64,000 nt of DNA from Acanthopleura granulata (taxonomy: Eukaryota > Mollusca > Polyplacophora > Chitonida > Chitonidae): the NCBI GenBank assembly GCA_016165875.1, contig JABBOT010000005.1:21722520-21786519 (forward strand), read 5' to 3'. The position numbers and the translations under genes are program-made. Shown one piece after another: positions 26,701 through 39,600 of this stretch. Position 1 is the first letter of the stretch. Each line of letters begins with the position of its first letter. The notes under the pieces were generated by a model. That model was given only the letters and a program-made list of their open reading frames with translations, was not told the origin of the DNA and ran no database searches.

Positions 26701-29700
26701 GGGTAAGTGTTTTCATCCGAAGATTAGTTAATCTTGGATTTGGGATATGTTTTGATTGGCGAGAAAAGGTGTAAGCTAGGGAGATGTCAGTTGCAGCTAT
26801 GGCGGTAGTCCTGAAATTGAAGTTTTCCGCTGCAGATTGATTAATATAGCATATGTTCAGCTGAATTAACCTGACATATGGGAAGTTGTCAGTTGGGACT
26901 AAGACCATAGTAAGGAAACAGGAGTCGCGATAAGGAATATTTTCAGCTGAAAAGCAGGCGGTATAATAATGGAAACTTTGACACTGAACACAAAAGTCCA
27001 AACTGCAGTAAAAGACATCGTTGCCTGCTGTGACGGTACAGTGCCAGTGCATTAAGTAGGTGTTTTACGCGTACACATGCACCGAGAAGTGTGACGTAAT
27101 GCAGGATAGACCAAAAGAGAACATAGCTTTGGACCGCGTTCTTAAAGGCGGGAAGGAATTTACGAGTTTCTCATCGTGTTTCTAGATAGACGGATGTCAG
27201 AAGTTTTCAGTGAACTCTACAGTTATTGGTCTGCCCTACAACACCTACAGCGTCTGGTCAGCCAGGGTTCGCTTCAATGCCTCAGTCTTGGAAGAAGCCA
27301 CAGGTAAATAGACGCTCACACGGAAAGTTTTATTAATTTATTAGATAGGTGTTCTTATTCTTTAATTTCGATAATAAAGTTTGTAGTCTTTTGAGCTGTC
27401 AATGACAATGCACTTTCGGGTCAGCAATCTCAAGACCAATTGGCAAAACAACGTTGAACACAAACAACAAAAGAAGCGAGAAAGCAAAGGAAGAAATTAG
27501 GAACGCTTCATGCAAAAAGAAGAAAGTCGACAGTTTTTAGTTAAATTATGTTACACTTACCCAGGGCAAACCATTCAAAAACAAAAATGAACTTTTACCG
27601 ACCGAATACGAATATGCTCACCGTAAAGTCATTGTTTTTAGGTAGGGAATGGTCTTTCTGTGGGTTGCGTTATATACTGAATGTTTTCACATGTGTCTCC
27701 TTGCACAAATTGTCCGTTTGGATTGTCTCTTTATAAGTCTTGCAATGTACAGAGTGTGTCTTTACATCGATCACCTTGTGCAGATTGTCTTCATACATGC
27801 GTGAGTCTATTGAGATTATCTCTGAACGGACAAGTTTGCATCGGCCAACTTGTCTCTGTATTGGGATTGCCTCAATTGGGATTGTCTTTCTACGGTAGTC
27901 CCGTTAGCTACTTTATTATGGATTTCCCTGTGGGGATTTTGTCTCTATGCATTTTGTCTGTACAGATTGCCTCAGTATGGATTGTTTCTCTACAGGTGTG
28001 ACTCTATATGGATCAACTGAATCAGGACCTATTGAAACCAGAGAAGTGACCATCACATTTGAGGAAGTGTCGGAATATTACAAACCCGGACTGCCATTTA
28101 CTGGAAAGGTAAAAACATGAAAAAAGAACTGGAAATATAAATGAATGTGTAATAAGTTTACATCTTGTGCTAGAACACATACGCTCTTTCTACTGTGAGT
28201 AGTCCCGTTGGATAGTAGGGGCAAGGTATCCACCTTCGCCCCATTATCCAACTGCTGTAGTAAGCCCTTGGAAGACAACAGAAAACAGCACTCAACTGAT
28301 TCCGAATGTGAAACTCTTACGGGCTACACCATGAAGTCCAGATCGCACTAAAAACACATTGTTTTCTCTTTGGTACGATGTCCTGATTGCGCAGAACCTA
28401 CATGTTTTATGTTATAATTCATTGGTGTTTTATGCCGCACCCAAGAATAATTCACTTATACGACTGGGGCAAGCGTTTTGGCGGGAGAAAATCAATTGAG
28501 ATCCCAATATGTGTTGAGTTTGAGATTTACGGCATTGCATGGAATGGAGTTAGTTCTCCTCACTTTGCTCTAGGTTTTCCAGTAACCCATGTGTTACACT
28601 AGTCTGTCATGATGATCAAGAGTAAGTCAATCTTTATTATTTCTTTTTAAACGAACAGGTGGTTGTCACACGGCCCGATAAGTCGGCAGCACCAGGGGAA
28701 CCAATCCGACTGACGGCCAGGAGTTATAGGCCTTACATGCACTTCGAGCGCAATTTCACAACTGACATTCACGGATCCTTTTACTTTGCCCTTCCAGCCG
28801 AGGCTGCAAAACAGTCATTTAATATCGAGGTAAGGTTTGGAGCATATGTAAGCCAAACCAGAGTACAAGTCATGAAACCAGCAGTTCCATTTCCCTAATT
28901 TCCCGGGTCTTTTCCTTTAACATGGGTGTTAAAAGTAGAATAAGAGAAAAAGATCAGTTTTCTTGCATTTTCTCTGTTGACAGTTTACACAATTTTTGAT
29001 TTTGAAAGTGTGTTCTTTAAGGGTTTAATTTACTGGTCATAAATGTAATCTTTGACGAATTTTCATTATTGGTATTTTTTTATTTTATTACTCGTGTACG
29101 TGACGTGAATTCAGAACGAAGATTAAATGGGAGTCACTGCGTTGAGGTGATACAGGGTTTTGTGTCCCTCCCTCCCAAAACCAAACGGCACAATATCTGT
29201 TTTTGTGAAAAAGCCATGAACTTGTGCAGTTCTACATAACAGTTTGATACCTTTGCTCTTTCGAACTAATTAACTGCTACAAAAAATATCAACTGGAATG
29301 GGATGTTTACATGTATTTATTTTGGGTCTATTTTTGCTCTAAAGAATATCTTATTTTCCCGTTAACCATTCGGTTAATTCTTCTGAAAGAATCAAATAAC
29401 GGCTTGAACAATGTGGTGCTGGGAATTTCAGGCGACAGCCCTGCGTTACCAGAGAGACGCTATGAGTGTCCCGGAGAACCATCACCAGGTGTCCCCTGCC
29501 AGGGCTTACCGGTACCTCAAGCCGTGGTACTCCCCGTCCAACAGCTTCCTGGACATCAGCAGCATCCGACAGACGGTCAGTTGTGGAGGCGAAATCCCCG
29601 TAGAAGTGACCTACAGCACACCGCCAGACACCAGCTATAACTTCTACTATCAGGTATATACTCTCAGAGTGGATTTCATCAAACAGTTCTTCGCGCATGG

Positions 29701-32700
29701 GATGATCTGCCAGCAACCAGGCTCTATCTGGTTTCCTCCCACCATAATGCTAACCGAAGTCGTATAAATGAAATATTCTAGAGCACGGCTTGAAAAAAAA
29801 AGCTATCAAATAAATAAATAAACCAACCAATGTTTCGTTCAGAATTTGAAGGTGCCTCTTCTATTACCAGTCATGGCGATTTTCATCAAAGTTTTGTCCA
29901 GAATGTGATACGGATACTTTATGGATGTAAGTGATCAATGTTTGTTCAGAAACACCTAATAATTACGATCTGATGGCGCTTCGGCTAAAAGTCAGCGTGA
30001 TTTTCATAAAATTTTTGTCCAGAATATAGTGTGGATGGTTCGTAACCAGTGAAATACTTTTTTGTCGTGCCACATATATAAATATGGACTGAATGAGACT
30101 GGGTAGAAACAATTTGTATACTGAATTATATGTCGTCCAATTGAATATGGCCTGCATACAATTTATGCCTTACTTACACTTCGTGCAAAGACTGGACTGC
30201 TTTCACTCTGACAAAATTCCCGTATCTTCTTCCGTAAATGATGTGCTTTAAAGGAGCTTTGACCTATAGACAACATCAGTTAGGATGAATTTAAGAGAAA
30301 TTTATGAGAGTGGCCCTAGATTTCCTGATTGCACTTTTGAGGGTATTTATGTGTCTGGAAGTTTAGAGTGAATGTAAATGGCATGATCTTAAAAGGGTTG
30401 ATTATTACGATTTGATACACGATTGAGCGTATATTTCTGTTAATTTTGCACACGAGTTTACATCATAGGGGTGGACGTTTTTTGTAACGTAAAATACGTG
30501 GAGACCATTTCACGTATTTCATTTCAGTTATTCGCATTCACCAGGACATACACAATTATTGATTAATAATGTAAATGACAATGTACTACAAGACGTGTAT
30601 GTACAGAATACAGATAAAATAATGACTGATAGAAATACATTCTATCCGGTGAATGCAACAACAGAGGAAGAGAAAGCACATTTACGGTCATAGATCGGTC
30701 ATCACTGTTAGTTGAACAACTGGACTAATAAACTTTTAAAAAAGAGGTCGATATCATATTGACAAGGTATATTTATTTTTGTCTCGATTTAAACAGAGAT
30801 ATGGAGAATGTGATTTGTAGTTCTCTGGGAAATTGTTCTAGTGGCGTGGGTCGGTAACTCTAACGGTCTAAAACGATAGATTAGATGAAAAGAAAGGGCG
30901 ACTATTGGCTGATCGTTGATGTTTTTTCCTATAATCGCACTTTTTCTCTTTTCTTCTCTCTTCAGATTTTGGTCCGAGGAAATATAGTTAGTACTGGTAG
31001 CGTACAGAACGACTTTGCCGGATCCGAGTATTATGGCTCCGAAGAAACCACTGAAAACTTGATTCGTATTACTACCACTGCGCCACCTACCCTTCCCACC
31101 TCCCCAAACAGCACCTTGAATGAGACGAGGAGGACAACTACGCCAGTTGCTGTCCCATTTGCTGAAGATCTGGATGGGTCCGAGGAAGATTCTGAGTCAA
31201 GCTCGAGAGAAAAACGAGAAGCTGGTGAGAAATCTGTAATAGCCCTGTTCATATTATCACAATGTAAGAAGAATTTTGTTTGCACAGACCAATCAAATTT
31301 TGGCCACCCACAAGCTGGCTAAGAAAAAATTAGCCGGTCAGGACTATTTAGTCTAGTATTTTATTTAGCTCCGATCATAATTGTCTGAGTCAATACTATT
31401 TGTCCACCCCAGAAATGTTGGTTAATTTTGTGACCAAAATTTTTCTTGGTCAACATCAATATTTAAAATTCAGTGTGTGAAAGATATATCCTAGACTGAA
31501 ATTGATTAATTGGTTCAAAGTATGGTTTAACACTAATAATGATGATTTATTTTAAATTCCATAGGAGATGGCTGTTTTAGAGAGATACTCACATATATCA
31601 AATTATGGGGACCCTCGCTATCTCAGTCACCTAAGTGTTGACCTCGGTTCAGCTCTTACCCTTGGCCAGCGAGGCCTCAGGCTCCATTCTAACTCTGAAG
31701 ATTCGCATGCGGTTTTTTGTCAGCAGTTTTGTTGGGCACCTGGCGGATGATGGATGTTTACTGAGTCAGCTAGGGTTTCCAGCACCCAACACTTTACATC
31801 CCTCATATACTGTGTGATTAATTCAGTCATCTGAGTAGAACGTATTTAATGTCACTTTTTCCCGTCTGTTGCACGGTATGAATACGGGCTAATTCGAGTT
31901 GTTAATGTAAGCGAAATACTTAAACAAGAAAGAGAGTGACAAACTTACAGGTTCTAGCACCTGTCCTTTAGTCTGCCTGGTTGACCAACCGGCTGCTGGT
32001 TGCTTCTGAAACACGACTAGCCCTTTTCTAGTGAGGTCATAGCCCTGACTGTCGCCATCTATGTTAATAACTGTATATTGTCTATTTATTTATTTATTTA
32101 TTAGAATGGGGTTTTACGCGGTACTCAAGAATATTTCACTTATACGACGGCAGCTATCATTATGGTGGGAGAAACCCATCCGCAGGTTGCTTGCAAACCT
32201 TCCCAAGTACAGCCGGACAGGAAGCCAGCATGAGCTGGTCTTGAGTTCAGAGCGACCGCATTGGTGAGAGGCTTTCTGGGTCATCGCGCTGCGCTACAGC
32301 GCTAACCGACTGAGCCAAGGAGGCCCCCAACTATATATAGATATTGTAGAACCCCGTTAAAAACCATTTTATAGCTTATAAATAATGAGTGAATTTAAAT
32401 CAGTCAGATAGATGATCATCAACTTAGACTGACCCTTTTTTTTCATCACAGACCTGATTGAGTTTTTTGTATCATGTTTTCTATCTTTTGTCTTCTGTTA
32501 CTTCTACTTCATTAATTCTTGAGCAGACACTGGAAATTCCTTTACATGACGAACCCTTAGTTAATGGTGTTCATGACTTGACAGATCATCAATTTTATTA
32601 CCTTGTCTCAATGCACATGTCTGATATTATGTAGTTACTTTTCCAAACCTGTGATAATGACGGGAAAAAACCTGTTCTTTTTCAAAATCTGCGTTCCTCA

Positions 32701-35700
32701 TACTGTGCCTAGCTTCGTATCAAGCGCCAAGCGGTTTACATACGATTTTTGTGACTTCTTTGTTATCTCCCTCAGACAACACAAATTCCACCCACCTGGC
32801 CCGCTTTGACTTTGCCATTCCTCTGACCAGCGCCATGGCAGGAGGCGGCAGGCTGTTGGTCTACTACGTCAGAGAGGATAAGGAGGTTGTGGCGGGACAT
32901 GCTAAATTTAAGGCAGATAACTGCGTCGACAATAAGGTACGCGCCTCTCACATGTGCATGATAATCCTCCGCCCATGAGAAAATTTTAGTCAATTCCTGG
33001 TAAAGGTTGACCGATGAAATGTGAAAAAGTCGACAAGATGCTGATAGGGGTCAAAACCACTCAGTCAGAGGGTAGTGAACCCTGAACTTTGAATCCTGCC
33101 CTTCAAAATGATACCGGGGGCCTATGTGGCTTAGTCGGTTAGCGCGCTAACGCAGCGCAATGACCCAGAAGCTTCTCAGCAATGCGGTCGCTGTGAGTTC
33201 ATGTCCAGCTCATGCTGGTTTCCTCTACGGCCGTATGTGGAAAGCTAAGCCCGGTTTCTTCCCACCACAATGCTGGCCGGCGTCGGATAAGTGAAATATT
33301 CTTTAGTATGGCGTAAAACACCAATCAGATAAATAAATACAAAAGGATGCCACCCAACAAGCGGAAAAAAATGATAAAGGCAGTCCAGAGGAGCAAAAGA
33401 AAATTTGTCTCAAAATAGCCGAGAACTACGTCGTGATTTGATTGAAATGAATCGAAAGTGAGATTAACGCCAACTCAAACCCACTTAAAACAATTTCCAC
33501 CCAAGGGCTTTATTTACACATTACCACATCTTCTCGATATGTTGAACGTCTAGCCAGATATAAGTACAGTATCTTAAAGAACGAGCGACAGCTTGGCTAA
33601 CCATTGCTAACTAACGTATGTGTACTAAGATAGCTCAAGCCATCGAGTGTACATGGGATTTTGTCCTGTCAGGTGGAGATGAGTTTTGCTGATAGTCCGG
33701 TGTTTCCGGGTGATCCGGCCACTCTCCGGGTGTCCGCCAGTCCCGGGTCCCTCTGTGGTATAGGAGTGGTCGATAAGAGCATTCTTCTCCTGGGTGGTCA
33801 AAACCAGTTAACTCTGGAACAGGTAGGGGAAATATCGTTTTCCTATATTTTCAGTTCGGCGGACTACGTAACTTCAGTAACCCATCTGTTGTTAGACTTA
33901 GTCTACGATAATTTCCATTTGTCGAAGCATTTGTTGAATGATGCCATCTGAAAACAGAAATGTCCTTTCCATATGTAGGTTATGAATTAATACTTGAAAT
34001 AGTGATATAATATAGTAATATTTGTCGATTAATTTCCATTTCCAAGGTCATTTCAATGTTTTAAATATATGGCTCATTGTCATGTTGATGCAATGTTGAC
34101 TTTTTCGTAAAATTTCAGTTTATTACTAATACCTTTACAAAATCACTTTAAGTTGTTGTAGTCACCATACTGCCTATGGAAATAAATTCATTTAACATCA
34201 TTATATATCGTGACATGCACATACGGAATCAACCTGCGCCATCACGCATATTTCGGGACGATTAACAGTACAGTGTTTTTAAAGATTAGTGCTAAAAGAG
34301 GATCACCGAACATGTTGTTGTCAAACAGGTCATGGAATTTCTGCGCAATAGAGATCCATTGAGATATGTTTCTGGCCACCTGGATTATAGGGACGCCAAT
34401 ACCTACTGCTTGGACAAGGTGGGAATCCCGGAAAAGTATGCCGGTAAGCTGGAACTCAAACACAAAATTACGAAAGTGCAACAATATGGCGATAAAGGTA
34501 CTTCCGCAAAATGAAACCGATAGCAATTTGGAGATAGGCGTATTTCCTTTGCGTATTATGCACATTTTCAGTTCATTTCTGTTCTATGACAATCGATGTC
34601 TGGCCATACCCGAATCATTGGACCCGGTAATAGAGGTTTCTGTTGTATGGCAATCTCTTCAAATCATGTCTCTATCATTGGACGCGGGAATAGTGATTTC
34701 TGTTCTATGACAATCATTCTCTGGTCATGCCGGAATCATTTGATCCTGTAAAAGAGGTTTCTGTTCTATGGCAATCGTTCTGTGATCCAGTTTGAATCAG
34801 TGGACCCGGTATAAGTGGTTTCTGTTCTGTGATAATCACCCTCTGGTTCTGTCCGAATCAATGGACCCGGCATAAGTGGTTTCTGCTCTATGACAATCAC
34901 TCACTGGTCATGTCTGAATCAATGGACCCGGTAAAAGTGGTTTCTGTTCTGTGACGATCGCTCTCTGATCCAGTTTGAATCAATGGACCCGATAATAGTG
35001 GTTTGTGTTCTGTCACAGTCACCCTCTGGTCCTGCCCAAATCAGTGGACCGAGTATAAGTGGTTTCTGTTCTATGACAATCGCATTCTGGTCATGCCTGA
35101 ATGATTAGACTCAGTATATATGGCTTTGCTTTATCACATTCACTTTTCGGGTCACGGTTATATATGACTTTCGGCCTTCGTCCTCAAGTCAATGTATATT
35201 ACAGTGTATAAAGACTTCTCAAATTATGTATTTTGTATTACTCTCGTATACATGTAGTTGCATATTGCGTGTTTGCAACCCAATAAGGCTTTTTTTTATT
35301 TTCGAGTAGATGAGGTTGATGAGAGATTGCTGCGGTTACAAGGTGACTGGTGGCAGTTGCCCTTTAGATACCAGGTGGATCAAGTTGACTCTTTGCAGGC
35401 ATTTCAGGTAATATAATACTCCACAGCTAATAAACTACTCAATGTAGCCGTGAATTTCTTAGGAAAGAATTGTAAGAAATTCACAAACTTGCAATACCCT
35501 CATTTGATATAGTCTAGTATGAGGCATGAGAGATTACACAGCGATCTGTCTCTGGTAGAAACCAAAAATGTTGGCACAATAATCCTTCGCTTCTGGAAAC
35601 CTAACGTTATTCACACTGTTATTGTCGCCTCTGGAAATCAAAAGCGTTCAAAGTAAAATCTGCCGTTTCGGGAACCAAATTGCTTACACGATCAGGACAC

Positions 35701-36566
35701 ATTTATTTGTCACATGGGGATAACAAAAGTGTTCACACAGAAATGCGTCCCTTCTGAAAAAAAATGCCTCACAACGGCGTTTCTATCTTCAGAGCACAGG
35801 TCTTGTGACAGTCAGCAATCTACGTATTTTGACTAGACCCTGCGTTGTGTCTGATCAACGTAAGTACTACGATTATGACGATTTAGAAGCGGAAGCCGGT
35901 AAGTGTGTTCTCTCCCTTTGTAATTCCGCGTCTATCATGCATACACGTCTCGCGTATGTATGCCTAGTTGGCGTAGGATATCACCGGACGGTAACAGTTA
36001 CATGTAGTGCCAAGCACTTACTGTGAAGGCAGTGACACATGCAAGTTCAAAGTACATTATGTATCCATAAACGATTGGGTGAGTTAACGTGAAAAGCGAC
36101 TGGGAGGTTGACATTAAAAACCATTTCGGACATTGACGTTAAAATCGATTGGTGTGTGTGAGGCTGGGGGGGGGGGTGTTGAAAGAGAAATCGAACAACT
36201 TCGCTCTTATCATTAATTTATGCTTGGCGAAATGTGTGATGGCCGACAGATTCTAACTTAACGTCCTCTTTGCAGTCCGTGAGACCCATTACCACCGGAA
36301 AGGTGCAAGTAAGTGTCAGTCGACATGTCTAGTCTGCTCCAAAATATAAACAGTTGGATTTCATACCTGTAATTGTGACTTGCATGCCTCACTAGTCTGT
36401 GTCCGTGTCAGCTCCTATGACAGATAAGGTCATACCTACCGATGTATATGTATATTTGAAACATTGGCTATGATCGCATTTTTGCATGTATTTATTTATC
36501 TACATATTTGTTTATTTATTTATTTATTTATTTATTTATTGGCTATGATCGCATTTTTGCATGTAT

Positions 36567-36609
<43 letters not shown>

Positions 36610-39600
36610 TTTGGGGTTTTACGCCGTACTGAAGAATATTTCACATATACTATTGCGGTGAGCATTTTGGTGAGAAGAAACCGGGTTGGTGACCCACGAG
36701 GGGGCAGAGAGGAAGACAGCAGGAGCTGGTCTTGAACTCACAGCGACCGCATTGGTGAAAGGCTCTGTGTCAGTGCGCTGCTCTATCACCCGTTGGACAC
36801 GGAGAATCCCCCCCCTCCTCCCCCCCTCGCATGCAGAATTATAACGCACCTTACGTAATACACTTGAGGGGTGGACTGATAAAGCACTGGCTATCTGAGG
36901 CTATTGGGCCTTTCACCAATCCGGTACCGAGTTCGAATCCAACTCTCTCTGTTTCGGCTGCGGCTTTAGATCAGGAAATTTATCGGATACCTGGCGCACG
37001 TCAGTGATTATTCCCGGTTCTCCGGTTTCCTCCACCCGTAAACATCAGTGAAGAATTGTTGAGTATACGGCGTTAACACGAATCCACCCATCCATGATCA
37101 GTAATGCTGCTCACTTCCCTCCTGGTCTGCCAGCAACCTGCGGATGGTCGTGGATTTCCCCCGCGCCCTGCTCGGTTTCCGCCCACCATAATGCTGGCCG
37201 CCGTCGTATAAGTGAAATATTCTTGAGTAGGGCTCTAAACGCCAATCAAGTAATAAAATAAATAAATCACTTCTCTGCTCAGTTGTTTAGAATCCACTTT
37301 AGGTGAAGGTTGTTGTTAGCCGTGTGAACTTTGACAAGACTTCGCTAGACCATTTACTCTCAATGATTGACATATATTCTCCGGTTGATTTAAAATGCCG
37401 GTTTCCAGTAATGGTATTGATATACATTGCATGGCGGATATAAATTTCGACTTCCTTTCCGCCAGCAGCTAGTATCTACTTTAATATTTATAAACGCCGC
37501 GCTCTTGGATTTCTCGTTTGCCGAGTGTTGTAAAGCGTTGCCGTCCAGAATGTTGGACATTAAGCAACAAACATTCTGAAGTACTGATACCACAATACAA
37601 GACCCTTACCGGTGTAAGGCCACCGATTAATGGCTATGTCATAATGCACATCATAACAAAACGGGCGATTTTGTCGAAAATGGGCGAAAAGATCCGAAAG
37701 TAATACAGGCCATGAACTTAAAACCGTACTTGTTTTTCTCTCTTGAAATAGGCCGTAGGTTCATGAAAGCTTATATCTGGTGGTAACGATTTCTTACAGC
37801 CAATTATGCCACATACACATAAGTTATATTCAGCATGTATTATTCTTTAACTATTAAATGTTAAAGGGAACCTTTAAAGTAACAGTTAATAACAGTTTTA
37901 TTCCTTAACTATTAACTATCATTTTAAATGGATTTTGTGTATTTCTCTCTTAGGGCAACCAATGGCAGTCATGAGTAAGCCAAACTGTTTTCTCCCACTC
38001 CTTTTCACTTAAATCCTCTCAGAACCCGTGAATTAGAAGTGTGCAAACTCTCATCTATGTCAGCAACACGCTATAGCAATCCGGAAGCCTAGTTTTGAAT
38101 AATAATTCCTAATCCGCTCTAATCCGGATTTTAGCCTAAGACCTCATGTGGCTTGTGACCTCATTTGTCATTGATCATATGTCAGTCGGCTGCAAATTTT
38201 TCATGTTGTATGAATATTTTATCGTTTGATACCAATATCAACGTATTCATTCGAGGTTAAACATTTAGCAATGTCAATACACAGCACTGCACACTAAATG
38301 AATTCGAAAAAGCCACTGACTTCAGCCATGTTGCTGGTGTAATCATGAGTTACACACACTTTTGGTGAATGACCCTCCCTGCTTCTCGGCATATTTTCAT
38401 AGCCACCACAAGAAAGAAACTAAACTTCAGCATGATCGTTATTTGAGTATTCTTTCATTCTGTATTTGGCTATAATCCTCTAAACAAATAATCCCCTTAT
38501 GAAATCATCCTAGATTTACACTGCACTTAGCGTAATGAACATTTCTAAACTCTGAGCCCTCCCGACACCAGCCACTCCACCCTGGTCCATTCCGCTAACT
38601 GACCTTCACTCTGAATCCGTGTTTATCCGAATCAATCAAATAAATGAATACATAATGCAGCAATTAAAAAGTATTATAGCCAAATAGGTATATTACAGAA
38701 ATAACGATGGCGTCACTCCTTACTGTTGGCACGAATACGACTTGCTTAATTTTTTTACAGCTACCTCATTGTAATATCTGGCATGTTTAATGGACAAATC
38801 TCGTATGTATTGTACAAATATCTGGTTTTGGCTGTTCATTCAGTCGTTTTAAATTTACACGAGATTCTGTCTTATCTCTCCTTTAGTGTCTGTACAATTT
38901 GCTGTTGTCCGCATTTTTCCATATGTCCATAAGCTACACCAGGGCTTTCTGTCAGTTACGTTTGGTGAACCGGGAGACTGTCATGCATGGCTCCGTGTGA
39001 AATTTACATCTTCTTGCATGTTTGTATATCCCTATTAAGACATTTGTCAGTTCCTGTAATGTATTCTGATTATTTGGAGCCTTTCACACTAAATATTTAT
39101 TCTAATTATGTTAAGTTAATAAATATAATTCAACATTCGCATTTTTCAAAAACTTACTAATATATAGATAATTATTTGCTGGAAATATAATAATGCTTCA
39201 TGTTCCAGTTTTTAATAAAATAAGTTTATGTTTGCAATTTGTTCTGGTTATAATGAAAATCGGTGTCACCTACAAAAATTGATTGTGATACTGGAAAAGA
39301 AGTGGATTTGTAAAATGTGATTATCACTTGGGCCCAGGTGATATACGCAGGGGACGCCTGGTAAAAGGTTTAAACTGCACGATGCTTCTCTGGGGTAAAT
39401 CTGTGCATTTTCCAAGCCTAATCAAAAGGTAAATCTTTCCCCAGCTTCATACGCTTGTCGACACCGAATTAGTATTCGGAAAGAGCATTCCTTGCGTTTA
39501 TTGGTTACTTTGATTTTGTTTGTTGTTCTCTTTATTATGGGAGACAGCGGAAGCACCGGAATCTCGTGTCACCATTAACTGCGACTGGGTAGGGTGTCAT

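Noticed and set aside
26648..27052. 134-codon minus-strand open frame
   Set aside because: It is antisense to exon 8 and its intron, with no family similarity.
39351..39360. Possible 10-nt micro-exon (GGGACGCCTG) between AG and GTAAAA
   Set aside because: Its length breaks the phase-1 frame and it has no supporting context.
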